Positions 17,678-27,022 are shown, counted from the first letter of the stretch. The stretch: DNA of 64,000 bases from Tateyamaria sp. syn59 (GCF_007995245.1 NZ_VCBA01000001.1:387730-451729), one strand, 5' to 3'. Numbers and translations: made by a program. The notes: a model not told the origin generated them from the sequence alone.

Positions 17678-17699
17678 GGCCCCGGATTACGCCGGGGCC
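17678..17699 (-). terminator. Hairpin between the DUF2852 and RDD genes
   Basis: GGCCCCGG and CCGGGGCC form an 8-bp stem with a 6-base loop just after the DUF2852 stop. No U-tract follows on the minus strand. Confidence 0.45.
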
Positions 17700-17718
17700 T
17701 TGTCTTGGGGTCTGGTGC

Positions 17719-18126
17719 TTAGTCTTCGGACTTCGCGGCCTTGGCGCGTTCGTCCATGAACTGGTCGAACTCGGCCTTGTCCTTGGCTTCGCGCAGGCGT
17801 TCGAGGAAGGCCTCGAAGTTGTGCTGCTCTTCTTCCAAGCGGCGCAGCGTATCGGCCTTGTAGGCATCAAAAGCCGAGTTGCCGGTCGAGCGCATCGTGG
17901 TCATCGCACCACCCATGCGGCGCGGCGTGCAGGATTTCGAGAACATGCGTTTGCTCCAGATCATGTAGGCCAGCAGGGCGAGGCCGACGGGCCAGAAAAA
18001 GATGAAACCGAGGACCATGGCCGCGATCCAGGCACCCTTGCCGCGTTCGTCAAGCCAGCGTTCGGTCTTGGAAAACCAGCCGCCTGCGCTGTGTTGGGCG
18101 GGGGCAGTGGTGGACATGGACGTCAT
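17719..18126 (-). CDS. DUF2852 family membrane protein
   Basis: This 135-residue protein has one or two hydrophobic segments ([20 protein letters not shown], then LLAYMIW) followed by a basic stretch and an amphipathic, charged helix ([20 protein letters not shown]). It matches DUF2852, a family of unknown function in alphaproteobacteria. The ATG at 18126 follows AAAGG; a second ATG is nine bases downstream. Two matching inverted repeats lie upstream and may bind its regulator. Confidence 0.85.
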   Translation of the reverse strand: MTSMSTTAPAQHSAGGWFSKTERWLDERGKGAWIAAMVLGFIFFWPVGLALLAYMIWSKRMFSKSCTPRRMGGAMTTMRSTGNSAFDAYKADTLRRLEEEQHNFEAFLERLREAKDKAEFDQFMDERAKAAKSED

Positions 18127-18179
18127 TTTCAAACCTTTCGCAAAGGCGGGGTCGGCGCCCCGATGATGTGTGTGACTGT

Positions 18180-18257
18180 ATGTGAAGCCGTTTCACATCA
18201 TAGAAGATTGGGGTTGTGACCCAACGTTGCAAGGGTTGATGTGAATGTTTTTTACAT
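18180..18257. promoter_or_regulatory. Twin operator candidates ATGTGAA-N5-TTYACAT
   Basis: ATGTGAA-GCCGT-TTCACAT (18180-18198) is a perfect 7-bp inverted repeat. ATGTGAA-TGTTT-TTTACAT (18239-18257) has the same architecture with one mismatch. Their centres are 59 bases apart in the region upstream of the DUF2852 gene. The pattern suggests one dimeric regulator bound twice; its identity is unknown. Confidence 0.55.
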
Positions 18258-18266
18258 ATACTGAAA

Positions 18267-18734
18267 TTACGAGGTAAAATCAGATGTTTGCGCGCCGGAA
18301 AGCCGTGCTAAATCATCTGGCGCGGCCCGAAAAACATGGTGTGGCGTGCCTGCAGCGGCCCAAACAGCGTCGAAATCACTCAGCTTAGGGTCGAAAAAGG
18401 CGCGGATCGGGTTGATATGGCCCACCGGTGCCACCCCGCCGATGGCAAAGCCTGTTTGGGCGCGGATCAGGGCGGCGTCGGCCTTTCCTAGCGCTTCACC
18501 GGCAACCTCTGTCGCCTTGGCCGCGTCGACTGTATTGCCGCCGGCGGTGATGAACAGGATTGCGGTCCCGCTGTCCTCGCCCCGAAAGATGATGGATTTG
18601 GCGATCTGGTCGATCTCGCAGCCGATAGCGGTTGCCGCATCCGCCGCCGTCCGGGCGAGCGGTGTTTCCATGATCTCGGTATCAATGTCCGCCGCCTCAA
18701 GAGCGGCGCGGACACGTTTCAGGCTCTTGCTCAT
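18267..18734 (-). CDS. YbaK/EbsC-family aminoacyl-tRNA deacylase
   Basis: This 155-residue protein belongs to the YbaK/ProX editing superfamily, which removes wrong amino acids from tRNA(Pro) or other tRNAs. The domain covers the whole protein, with the typical CEIDQIAKSIIFRGE, LFITAGGNTVD, and GFAIGGVAPVGH segments. The ATG at 18734 gives the usual family length. It diverges from glnE, 76 bases away. Confidence 0.9.
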   Translation of the reverse strand: MSKSLKRVRAALEAADIDTEIMETPLARTAADAATAIGCEIDQIAKSIIFRGEDSGTAILFITAGGNTVDAAKATEVAGEALGKADAALIRAQTGFAIGGVAPVGHINPIRAFFDPKLSDFDAVWAAAGTPHHVFRAAPDDLARLSGAQTSDFTS

Positions 18735-18810
18735 TGCGCGACCCTGTCCCGAGCGCGCGGCGCATGCAAGAGGCATTGACGCGGCCGTGCGCGGCTTTGA
18801 TGGTGCGCCC

Positions 18811-21558
18811 ATGCGCTTGTCCGACCATATCACCCGCGTTCCGCGCCCCTTTGATCCCGAACGGGGGGCCGCGGCCGCGGAACTTGTGCCCGCGATCACT
18901 GACGATCTACGCGACGTGATTGTCGGAACCGCCGGATGCAGCCCCTATCTGGCCGGGTTGATCGAGAAAGAGGCCACCTGGCTGCCACAGGCGATGGACG
19001 ACACAGATGCGGCGCTGGTGCAGGTGTTGTCACCGCCCGAAGCGGACCTCAATGCATTGAAGCCCGCCTTGCGCCAGGCCAAGCGGCGGGTGGCGCTGCT
19101 TGCCGGTCTGGCGGATCTGGCGGGGGCGTGGTCATTGGAAGATGTGACTGGCGCGCTCACGCGGCTCGCCGACATGGCGTGTGACGCGGCCCTGAGCGCT
19201 GCACTGGCCGAACAGGTGCGCCGTGGCAAATTGCCCGACACGGATGTGGGGGTGTTTGTTCTGGCCATGGGCAAGATGGGCGCGGGTGAGTTGAACTACT
19301 CCTCGGACATCGACCTGATTTGCCTGTTTGACGAGACGCGCCATGATCCCGCCGACTATGCCGCTATACGCAAGGCATGCGTGCGCGCGGTGCAGGACAT
19401 GTGCAAGGTGCTGAGCGATCTGACCCCGGACGGCTATGTCTTTCGCACCGACCTGCGGCTGCGGCCAGACCCATCGGTGAACCCGGTGGTCCTGTCGGCG
19501 GGCGCGGCGGAGCGGTATTACGAAAGCCTTGGACGCACATGGGAGCGCGCGGCCTATATCAAGGCGCGGCCCTGCGCCGGCGACATCGCGGCGGGGGATG
19601 CGTTTCTGGAGGAGTTGCGCCCCTTTGTCTGGCGCCGCCATCTGGACTTTGCAGCCGTGCAGGACGCGCATGACATGCGCCTCGCCATCCGCGCCCACAA
19701 GGGCACCGGCGGGCCAATCACACTGCCGGGCCATGATATGAAGCTGGGCCGTGGAGGAATTCGTGAGATTGAGTTTTTCACCCAGACCCGTCAACTGATT
19801 GCAGGGGGGCGGGACGCTGACCTGCGGGTGCGCGACACCGTGACCGGCCTGAAGCGGCTGGCCGAGAAGGACTGGGTGACAGCAGGCACGCGCGACATGC
19901 TGATCGATCACTACCGCTTTGCCCGCAGGGTTGAGCACCGCGTTCAGATGCAGCGCGACGCGCAGACCCACAAGCTGCCGGGCAGCGATGAGGGCTTCGA
20001 ACGGCTGGCCGCGATGATGGCGACGGACCGTGCGGCGCTTGAGGCAGAGTTGCGCGACCGGCTGTCCGCCGTTCATGCCGAAACCGAGGGGTTCTTTGCC
20101 CCCGACGCGGCTGAGCCTACCCCGACTGTCGCGCTGGATGCCGCCATGCAATCGCGTTGGCGCAACTATCCCGCGCTGCGCAGTGCCCGTGGGGCGGCGC
20201 TCTTTGACCGGATCGAGCCGATGCTGATGGAGCGGCTGGGCGCTGCCACGAAGCCGCAAGAGGCGCTCGCGGCCTTTGACGGCTTCCTTGCCGGTCTGCC
20301 CGCCGGGGTGCAGCTGTTTGCGCTGTTCGAGGCGAACCCGCAGCTTGTCGATCTGCTGGTGGATATTGTGGGCACGTCGCCTGCCTTGGCGCACTATCTG
20401 TCGCGCAACGCCGCGGTTTTGGATGCGGTGATCGGCGGCAGTTTCTTTGCCCCGTGGCCAGGGCTGGATGCGCTGACCGGGATGGCGGTGGACCGCCTCG
20501 CTGCGGAAGATGATTACGAGGCCAAGCTCGACGCCATTCGGGCCTGGGCCAAGGAATGGCATTTCCGGGTGGGTGTGCATCACTTGCGGCAACTGACCTC
20601 GGCTATTGAGGCGGGCAAGCAGTACAGCGATCTGGCGCGCGCCAGCATCGCCGCCCTTTGGCCCGAGGTGCAGGCCCAGTTCGCCAAGCGCCACGGGCCG
20701 CCGCCCGGGCGTGGAGGCGTGGTCCTGGGGATGGGCAGCCTGGGTGCCGGGCACCTGACGCCGCAATCCGATCTGGACCTGATCGTGGTCTACGACCCGC
20801 TCGACGATGAGCAGTCCGAGGGAAAACGCCCGTTGCCGGTCGGCAGCTACTATGCGCGGCTGACGCAAGCGATGATCACGGCGGTGACGACCCAGACGGC
20901 GCAGGGGCGTCTCTATGAGGCTGACATGCGCCTGCGCCCCTCTGGCAATCAGGGACCCGTAGCAACAAGCTGGCCATCCTTTCAGCGCTACCAGCGTGAG
21001 GATGCCTGGCTGTGGGAGCATCTTGCGCTTGTGCGGGCCACGGTCGTCGCGGGCCCAGAGGCGCTGGCCGGGGATATAGCCGCCTTTCGTGAAGAGATCA
21101 TGCAGCGGCCACGGGACAAGGGCGAGGTTCTGGCCGAGCTGGCCCAGATGCGCGCGCGGATTGCGTCGGCCAAGCAGCCAGCGTCGATCTGGGATGCCAA
21201 GATCGGGCCGGGCCGCTTGCAGGACATCGAGCTTTTGGCGCAGACCGGTGCCGTTCTGATGGGCGAGCTGCGGTCGGGTGTCAGCGCTGGTCTTGACGCT
21301 TGTGTCGCCGCAGGTGTGCTGAACGACGCGGACGCACAACATCTGGCGCAGACCCATGCGCTACTCTGGACCGTGCAGATCGCGTCGCGTCTGCTGAGCA
21401 CGCAGGCCGTGGACATGGATGATCTGGGTGCGGGCGGGCAGGATGTGTTGCTGCGGGCGGTTGGCTGCGATGTGCGCGACGTGGCAGAGCACAGATTGGC
21501 AGACGTCACGGCGCGCGCGGCACAGATCATAGAACAGGCGGTGGGGACATCAGAGTGA
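18811..21558 (+). CDS. glnE: Bifunctional glutamine synthetase adenylyltransferase/adenylyl-removing enzyme
   Basis: This 915-residue protein adenylylates and de-adenylylates glutamine synthetase in response to PII proteins. Two nucleotidyltransferase modules are present: the N-terminal de-adenylylase with GKMGAGELNYSSDIDLI at about residue 154, and the C-terminal adenylylase with LGMGSLGAGHLTPQSDLDL at about residue 640. Each is followed by its GlnD-type helical domain. The ATG at 18811 matches the family start; the frame is open further upstream but runs into the divergent gene. The next small gene overlaps its stop. Confidence 0.96.
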   Translation: MRLSDHITRVPRPFDPERGAAAAELVPAITDDLRDVIVGTAGCSPYLAGLIEKEATWLPQAMDDTDAALVQVLSPPEADLNALKPALRQAKRRVALLAGLADLAGAWSLEDVTGALTRLADMACDAALSAALAEQVRRGKLPDTDVGVFVLAMGKMGAGELNYSSDIDLICLFDETRHDPADYAAIRKACVRAVQDMCKVLSDLTPDGYVFRTDLRLRPDPSVNPVVLSAGAAERYYESLGRTWERAAYIKARPCAGDIAAGDAFLEELRPFVWRRHLDFAAVQDAHDMRLAIRAHKGTGGPITLPGHDMKLGRGGIREIEFFTQTRQLIAGGRDADLRVRDTVTGLKRLAEKDWVTAGTRDMLIDHYRFARRVEHRVQMQRDAQTHKLPGSDEGFERLAAMMATDRAALEAELRDRLSAVHAETEGFFAPDAAEPTPTVALDAAMQSRWRNYPALRSARGAALFDRIEPMLMERLGAATKPQEALAAFDGFLAGLPAGVQLFALFEANPQLVDLLVDIVGTSPALAHYLSRNAAVLDAVIGGSFFAPWPGLDALTGMAVDRLAAEDDYEAKLDAIRAWAKEWHFRVGVHHLRQLTSAIEAGKQYSDLARASIAALWPEVQAQFAKRHGPPPGRGGVVLGMGSLGAGHLTPQSDLDLIVVYDPLDDEQSEGKRPLPVGSYYARLTQAMITAVTTQTAQGRLYEADMRLRPSGNQGPVATSWPSFQRYQREDAWLWEHLALVRATVVAGPEALAGDIAAFREEIMQRPRDKGEVLAELAQMRARIASAKQPASIWDAKIGPGRLQDIELLAQTGAVLMGELRSGVSAGLDACVAAGVLNDADAQHLAQTHALLWTVQIASRLLSTQAVDMDDLGAGGQDVLLRAVGCDVRDVAEHRLADVTARAAQIIEQAVGTSE

Positions 21559-21833
21559 TGCAAAAAGGTGATGATCTGGACCCCAAGGGCCTGATCTTTG
21601 AAGCATATCGCATTGACGGGATTTCGGGCCCCGAATGCCGGACCATCTTTCTGGACTGGGCGTTGAGCGTGCCCGGCACCCATGTGCCTGCCGATCTGAT
21701 CGCAGCACTTTTGCAACGGTACGAGGGCGCCTATCCCGACCACCCGATGACCCAAACGCTGAAAGAAGGGCTGGAGAGGATCGGACAGCCGCGGCGCCGC
21801 GGCGGGTGGCGCAGTCGGCCACGGGATGCGTAA
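21558..21833 (+). CDS. Small hypothetical protein coupled to glnE
   Basis: This 91-residue protein begins at an ATG that overlaps the glnE stop (TGATG), so it is translationally coupled. It is acidic in its N-terminal half (LDWALSVPGTHVPADLIAAL) and ends in an Arg-rich tail (QPRRRGGWRSRPRDA). No known domain is recognised. It could be linked to nitrogen control by position alone. Confidence 0.68.
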   Translation: MQKGDDLDPKGLIFEAYRIDGISGPECRTIFLDWALSVPGTHVPADLIAALLQRYEGAYPDHPMTQTLKEGLERIGQPRRRGGWRSRPRDA

Positions 21834-21899
21834 CGCGTCAGCGGTCTCGCGCATTTCCGGCCTTTCGCAGTCCTGCCATTGGCACTAGAGGGTAGCGGC

Positions 21900-23105
21900 A
21901 TGACTGCCTCTCCCATCTCCGACCGCCCCGTGTTGCGTATGCGTCCCAAGACGGACGCGCGGCGCATTCGTCATGGGTTCCCGTGGGTCTATTCCAACGA
22001 AGTGGTTCTGGACCGCCGGACGAAAGGCCTGGCGCCGGGCACGCTCGCGGTGCTTGAGGATGCCAACCGCAGCCCGCTTGGCCTCGTGGCGGTCAACCCG
22101 CTGTCAAAGATCGTTGGGCGTGTGCTTGACCGTGATCCGGCGGCGTCGGTGGACGCAGACTGGATGCGCGCGCGCATTTCAGGGGCGCTGGCCTTGCGGG
22201 AGCGGCTCTTTGATGCGCCGTTCTACCGTCTGATCCACGCCGAAGCGGATGGCCTGCCCGGTGTCATCGTTGACCGCTTTGGTGACGTGGCCGTGATCCA
22301 GCCCAATGCCGCCTGGGCTGAGATGTATCTGGACCTGATCGCGGCTGCGCTGGTTGAGGTCGCGGGCGTGACGCACCTGATCAAGAATGCCAGCGGACGG
22401 ACCCGCGCGCTGGAGGGGCTGGACGATCAGACCGCTGTCCTGACCGGGCAAATGCCGGATGCGCCGATCCCGGTGCCGATGAACGGCGCCACCTACATGG
22501 CCGACGTGGCGGGCGGGCAGAAGACGGGCCTGTTCTTTGATCAGCGGCCCAACCACGCCTTTGCCCAGTCGGTGGCCAGCGGCGCGCGCATGCTGGATGT
22601 GTTTTCCCACGTGGGTGGGTTCGGACTGGCCGCGCTTGCCGGTGGCGCGGCCCATGCGACTTGCGTGGATGGCTCTGCTGCCGCCCTGGAACTGGCCGGG
22701 CAGGGGGCATCTGCCATGGGCGTCACGGACAGGTTTGCCACACGACAGGGCGATGCGTTCGATGTGCTGAGCGCGCTGCAGGAAGAAGGCGCGCAATTCG
22801 ATCTGGTGATCTGCGATCCACCTGCGTTCGCGCCCTCGAAACAGGCGCTGGACGCGGGCCTGCGCGCCTATGAACGGGTGGCGCGGCTCGCGGCGCCCCT
22901 CGTGGCCGAGGGCGGCATCCTGGGTCTCTGCAGTTGTTCCCACGCCGCCGATCTGGCCAAGTTCCGCGCCGCCTCCGCCCGTGGCATCGGGCGGGCCGGG
23001 CGGTCGCCTGCGCTGCTGCATACGGGCTTTGCCGGGCCGGACCACCCGCAACTGCCGCAACTGGCGGAAAGCGGCTATCTCAAGGCGCTGTTCTTCCGCC
23101 TATGA
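21900..23105 (+). CDS. Class I SAM-dependent rRNA methyltransferase (RlmI-like)
   Basis: This 401-residue protein has an N-terminal PUA-like RNA-binding domain (HGFPWVYSNEV) and a C-terminal Rossmann methyltransferase. The SAM-binding motif is seen in MLDVFSHVGGFGLAALAGGA and the catalytic region in VICDPPAFAPSK. It resembles RlmI, which methylates C5 of a cytosine in 23S rRNA, but the position cannot be assigned. The ATG at 21900 is preceded by AGAGGG. It overlaps the PIN gene by four bases. Confidence 0.92.
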   Translation: MTASPISDRPVLRMRPKTDARRIRHGFPWVYSNEVVLDRRTKGLAPGTLAVLEDANRSPLGLVAVNPLSKIVGRVLDRDPAASVDADWMRARISGALALRERLFDAPFYRLIHAEADGLPGVIVDRFGDVAVIQPNAAWAEMYLDLIAAALVEVAGVTHLIKNASGRTRALEGLDDQTAVLTGQMPDAPIPVPMNGATYMADVAGGQKTGLFFDQRPNHAFAQSVASGARMLDVFSHVGGFGLAALAGGAAHATCVDGSAAALELAGQGASAMGVTDRFATRQGDAFDVLSALQEEGAQFDLVICDPPAFAPSKQALDAGLRAYERVARLAAPLVAEGGILGLCSCSHAADLAKFRAASARGIGRAGRSPALLHTGFAGPDHPQLPQLAESGYLKALFFRL

Positions 23106-23650
23106 AAGTGCTGATCGACGCCAATGTCCTCTACCCGACAGTCATGCGCGAGGTGGTGCTGGGCGTGGCCACAGCCGGACTGTTTGAGCCACAATGGTCC
23201 GACCGAATTCTTGAAGAATGGGCGCGTGCCGCCGCGCGGCTCGGGCCTGAAGGTGAAGTGCAGGCACGCGGTGAGATCGCCATGCTGTCGGCGCGTTGGT
23301 CGCGCGCCAATGTCCGATATGCGCCTGAACTGGAGGCGCGTTTGTGGCTGCCGGACCCGGCGGACGTGCACGTGCTGGCCGCTGCAATCGCAGGATCGTC
23401 CGACATCATCCTGACATCAAACGCCAAGGATTTTCCGCGCAATATTCTTGCCGAAGAGGGTCTGTCGCGCGCTGATCCTGACGGGTTCCTGCTGGGATGC
23501 TTCGAGGCGCAACCAGAGGCGGTGTCACGCGCAGGCCATGCGGTTCTGACCGAAGCAAGACGCCTGTCCGGCGACGATTGGACCATGCGTAGCCTGATGA
23601 AGAAAGCGCGCCTGCCACGTCTTGGCAAAGCGCTGGAGAGGCACGGTTAA
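23102..23650 (+). CDS. PIN-domain protein (VapC-like nuclease)
   Basis: This 182-residue protein starts with a PIN domain: Asp6 in MKVLIDANVLYP, then acidic residues in SDRILEEW, LPDPADVHVLAAA and SSDIILTSNAKDFP. PIN domains cut RNA with metal ions and many are toxins of toxin-antitoxin pairs. No antitoxin gene is next to it: the upstream partner is the RNA methyltransferase, whose stop overlaps its ATG. It may therefore act in RNA metabolism instead. It ends at a TTAA shared with the convergent peptidase gene. Confidence 0.85.
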   Translation: MKVLIDANVLYPTVMREVVLGVATAGLFEPQWSDRILEEWARAAARLGPEGEVQARGEIAMLSARWSRANVRYAPELEARLWLPDPADVHVLAAAIAGSSDIILTSNAKDFPRNILAEEGLSRADPDGFLLGCFEAQPEAVSRAGHAVLTEARRLSGDDWTMRSLMKKARLPRLGKALERHG

Positions 23651-24342
23651 GGCGCGGGCACCTGCGCCCATTTGGCTTCCAGATCTTGCAGCGCCTTGAT
23701 CCGTTCTGTGGTTTTCGGATGGCTCATCAGCCACGCGGGCACGGCACCTGAGTTCGACTTCGTCAGCTTTTCCAGCTTTTCGAACAGGGAAATCTGTGGC
23801 CCGATCCCGATGCCGGCCTTGGTCAGCAAGGCGGCGGCATAGGCGTCGGCTTCGTATTCGTCGCTGCGCGACAGACGCGCCGCCAGCAGGGTGGTCAGTG
23901 CGTTGGCGATCAGCACGCCGATGCCGGGGATGAAACGCGACAACACCATTGCAAGCGCCGTGCGCAGCGCGTTCTGCCCCGAAAAGTCGATCATCCGGCG
24001 GCGGCTGTGGCCGAGCGCCACGTGCCCCAACTCGTGCGCAATCACACTCGCCATTTCCGAGGCGGACACGGCCCCTTGCCGGAACTTGTTGTAGAACCCG
24101 CGCGTGATGAAAATGCGGCCATCGGGGGCGGCGAGCCCGTTGACCGGGTCAATCTCGTAGATGTGAACCCTGATCCGCTCAAGATCCAGCGCGGCGGCCA
24201 TCTGGTCGCACATCTGGCGCAGCATCGGGTCGGCCAGTTCGGTCGACTGTGCATCAAGCTCGCGCGCCGTGCGCCAGACCGAAAAACGGTACATGACCAG
24301 GCCATAAATGATGGCCAGCAGGATCGGGGTAAACTTGATCAT
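23647..24342 (-). CDS. M48-family zinc metallopeptidase
   Basis: This 231-residue membrane-anchored peptidase has one N-terminal helix (FTPILLAIIYGLVMYRF), then the HELGH zinc site at residues 103-107 (VIAHELGHVALGH) and the third ligand in SRSDEYEADAYA. It resembles HtpX/Oma1-type quality-control peptidases, probably with its active site facing the periplasm or membrane surface. The ATG at 24342 was preferred over one 42 bases upstream because it starts directly with the membrane helix. Confidence 0.9.
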   Translation of the reverse strand: MIKFTPILLAIIYGLVMYRFSVWRTARELDAQSTELADPMLRQMCDQMAAALDLERIRVHIYEIDPVNGLAAPDGRIFITRGFYNKFRQGAVSASEMASVIAHELGHVALGHSRRRMIDFSGQNALRTALAMVLSRFIPGIGVLIANALTTLLAARLSRSDEYEADAYAAALLTKAGIGIGPQISLFEKLEKLTKSNSGAVPAWLMSHPKTTERIKALQDLEAKWAQVPAP

Positions 24343-24471
24343 AGGCCAGATATGGGGCTGTTTAGGCCTGTGGGCAATATGCAACGGGCTGCGCCCAAAC
24401 GCCCTGTCTCTGTTTCGCGTCAGGGTTGCGTAAATTACCGTCTACATGCTGCTGCAAACTGGGGATCGGAT

Positions 24472-25632
24472 ATGGAATTCGCGTTGCTTGGCCTTATTGG
24501 GCTCGCTGCGGTCGTTTTCGGGGTTGTCGACGACGATGACCCTGATGACCAAAATGGTGATGCCGAAACACCGGTGCCGGAATCCGGTGCGGGTGGCCCG
24601 GACGTGCCGGATATTGTTGTGGATGGTACGGCCCAAGCCGACGAGTTGATCGGTGGTTCAGTGGACGAATTCATTCGCGGCTTTGCGGGCAACGACACGA
24701 TTGATGCGGGTGCAGGTGATGACCGCGTCGCTGGTGGGCAGGGCGAAGACTCCCTGATCGGTGGCAACGGCAATGACACGTTGCTTGGCAGCCTTGCTGA
24801 CGACACGTTGGAAGGTGGCGCGGGCGATGACGTGCTGGACGGTGGCTTTCGATGGGATCGCCTGCTGGGGGGGGACGGAGACGACTTGCTGCTGGGTGGT
24901 CCCGGAAACGACTCCCTGGATGGGGGCGATGGCGACGATACGATCGATGGTGGTGAAGGCAGCGGCTTTATCCGAGGCGGTGAGGGCGATGATCTGATTT
25001 ACGTTGGCACAGACTACACCGGATTGGATTTCAGGTCCGGTCAGGTCATCTCCGGCCCTGGCGATGACACCGTTTATGCCGGTTTGGGCCAGGATGAGAT
25101 CTCCACCGGTCTTGGGGATGACGTGATATTCGTCACTGACAACGACGGTAACGTTTCAGGCCAAAGGGAGGATTTTGTCACGCCGGGGCCGGGGGCTGAC
25201 CACGTCATTGTCACGGCAGATGAACGTGCAACGGACACGAACGGTCCTTTGATCTTTCTTGCGGATTCCTTTGACGGGAGCGTGGAGGCGCAGGATGTTG
25301 TCGAATTTCGAGATGATGGCACGAGTGCCGGCGTTGTTTCATTCCATCTTGGTGCGCCCGGCGACGACGATCGTGATGTCTTGGACGTGTCGGAGCTTGA
25401 ACGGCCGGGTGGCGGGCCAATCACTGAAGCCGACATTCAGATGGAAATTCAAGAAGATGAAATTGCCCCGCTGACCTACGATCTTAATCTGATCATTCGA
25501 ACCGGCGATGAGGGCGAACGTGTAGGTGTCATTCTGTTTTGCGTCTCATTCGAGGAGTATGGAGACAACCCGGGGTCGGCCACTTTCGATGAGGCTGCAT
25601 TCTATCGGCACATCGGGCTTCTCGCCGCCTAG
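24472..25632 (+). CDS. RTX calcium-binding repeat protein
   Basis: This is a 386-residue protein with an N-terminal hydrophobic stretch (MEFALLGLIGLAAVVFGVV), an acidic linker (DDDDPDDQNGDAETPVPESG), and about ten RTX nonapeptide repeats at residues 60-180 (for example GGAGDDVLDGG, GGDGDDLLLGG). These bind calcium outside the cell. The last 200 residues form a beta-rich domain that I do not recognise. Unlike the two RTX proteins at 36-44 kb, it has no Hint domain, and the hydrophobic N-terminus suggests membrane anchoring or Sec export. It overlaps the vWA gene by four bases at their stops. Confidence 0.83.
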   Translation: MEFALLGLIGLAAVVFGVVDDDDPDDQNGDAETPVPESGAGGPDVPDIVVDGTAQADELIGGSVDEFIRGFAGNDTIDAGAGDDRVAGGQGEDSLIGGNGNDTLLGSLADDTLEGGAGDDVLDGGFRWDRLLGGDGDDLLLGGPGNDSLDGGDGDDTIDGGEGSGFIRGGEGDDLIYVGTDYTGLDFRSGQVISGPGDDTVYAGLGQDEISTGLGDDVIFVTDNDGNVSGQREDFVTPGPGADHVIVTADERATDTNGPLIFLADSFDGSVEAQDVVEFRDDGTSAGVVSFHLGAPGDDDRDVLDVSELERPGGGPITEADIQMEIQEDEIAPLTYDLNLIIRTGDEGERVGVILFCVSFEEYGDNPGSATFDEAAFYRHIGLLAA

Positions 25633-26816
25633 CGCGTCAGCGCCCGCATGCCCCTGCTGAGCCCTTCGAGCGTCATGGGGACCATGGCGTCCTTGCCAAA
25701 GATCTCCTGGATCATGCCGATGGAGTGGGTGTAGCCCCAGTATTTCTCGGGCACCGGATTGATCCAGAGGTTTGACGTCCACTGATCCCGCGCGCGGGCG
25801 AGCCAGACCTGACCCGCTTCCTGGTTCCAGTGTTCGTTGGCGCCACCGGGATAGGCGATTTCGTAGGGGGACATGCTCGCGTCGCCTACGAAGATGCACT
25901 TGTAGTCGGGGCCGTATGTGCGCAGCACTTCATGGGTCGGTGTCTGAGCGTCCCAGCGGCGGCGGTTGTCGCGCCAGACCCCTTCGTAAAGGCAGTTGTG
26001 GAAGTAGAAGTATTCGAAATGCTTGAACTCGGACTTGGCGGCCGAAAACAGCTCCTCCACGATCTTCACATGGGGGTCCATCGACCCGCCGACATCTAAG
26101 AACAGCAGCACTTTGACCGCGTTGCGCCGTTCTGGGCGGGTTTTGACGTCGAGATAGCCGTGTTCTGCCGTGGCGCGGATGGTGCCGTTCAGGTCCAGTT
26201 CCTCGGCAGCGCCATCGCGCGCCCAGCGACGCAGGCGCTTGAGAGCCACCTTGATGTTGCGCGTGCCCAACTCGACCGTGTCGTCCAGGTTCTTGAATTC
26301 ACGCTTGTCCCAGACCTTCACCGCGCGCTGGTGGCGGCTTTCCTTCTGGCCGATACGCACGCCTTCCGGGTTGTAGCCATAGGCGCCGAAGGGCGAGGTG
26401 CCAGCGGTGCCAACCCACTTGTTGCCACCCTGATGGCGACCCTTCTGTTCTTCAAGCCGTTTCTTGAGCGTTTCCATGAGCTTGTCGAAGCCTCCTAAAG
26501 CTTCGATCTCCTTGCGTTCTTCCTCGCTCAGATGTTTTTCTGCCAGCCTTTCCAGCCAGTCCTGCGGGATGTCCACGGCCTCCAGCACCTGATCAATGCT
26601 GATCTGCTCCAGCCCTTCGAACGACGCAGCAAAGGCCCTGTCGAACTTGTCGATGTTGCGCTCGTCTTTGACCATCGCCACGCGGGCGAGGTAGTAGAAC
26701 GCCTCGACATCATAGGTGGCAAGACCGGCCTTCATACCTTCGAGAAAGACAAGAAACTCGCGCAAGCTGACCGGCACGCCGTTCTTTCGCAGGCTTTCGA
26801 AGAAGGGCAGGAACAT
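25629..26816 (-). CDS. vWA-domain protein (CoxE-like)
   Basis: This 395-residue protein has a helical N-terminal half and a C-terminal von Willebrand factor A domain. The metal-ion site reads DVGGSMDPHVK, with Gly where the first Ser of DxSxS is usual; the same change is familiar from the CoxE-like group. Such proteins act as partners of MoxR ATPases, which are often encoded beside them. Here the matching ATPase is at 29035, separated by four small genes on the same strand. It may assist metal insertion or complex assembly. Confidence 0.93.
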   Translation of the reverse strand: MFLPFFESLRKNGVPVSLREFLVFLEGMKAGLATYDVEAFYYLARVAMVKDERNIDKFDRAFAASFEGLEQISIDQVLEAVDIPQDWLERLAEKHLSEEERKEIEALGGFDKLMETLKKRLEEQKGRHQGGNKWVGTAGTSPFGAYGYNPEGVRIGQKESRHQRAVKVWDKREFKNLDDTVELGTRNIKVALKRLRRWARDGAAEELDLNGTIRATAEHGYLDVKTRPERRNAVKVLLFLDVGGSMDPHVKIVEELFSAAKSEFKHFEYFYFHNCLYEGVWRDNRRRWDAQTPTHEVLRTYGPDYKCIFVGDASMSPYEIAYPGGANEHWNQEAGQVWLARARDQWTSNLWINPVPEKYWGYTHSIGMIQEIFGKDAMVPMTLEGLSRGMRALTR

Positions 26817-26817
26817 A

Positions 26818-26988
26818 TCAGCCCCGCATCGCGCGGTCGATCATGACGGTGGCGATCATGCCCACGATGACAAAGGCCAGCGCGTAGCCCACGGCATATT
26901 GCAGGATGTCGAGCCGGTTGCCGTTGCGCTTGCTTGCCGTGTATCCGCCGATCAGAGCGCCCAAAAGGGCCGCCACGATAACGATCAT
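26818..26988 (-). CDS. Small two-helix membrane protein, 56 residues
   Basis: This short gene encodes two membrane helices (IVIVAALLGALIGGY and YALAFVIVGMIATVMI) joined by a basic loop (SKRNGNRLD). A good ribosome-binding site, GAGAGGCAAGG, precedes the ATG. Its stop is one base before the vWA gene start, so they are almost certainly co-expressed. A C-terminal MIDRAMRG tail follows the second helix. The function is unknown. Confidence 0.75.
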   Translation of the reverse strand: MIVIVAALLGALIGGYTASKRNGNRLDILQYAVGYALAFVIVGMIATVMIDRAMRG

Positions 26989-27022
26989 TTGCCTTGCCTC
27001 TCAATGCCTTGGGGCGGCAAGT

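Noticed and set aside
16329-17870. Single 513-residue protein including the leucyltransferase
   Set aside because: The frame stays open upstream by chance; the family starts at 17147 and the upstream part runs through the RDD gene.
19132-21357. 741-codon open frame on the minus strand
   Set aside because: It is antisense to glnE, whose family motifs are clear; its low-complexity Arg/His/Gln-rich translation is typical of a shadow frame in G+C-rich DNA.
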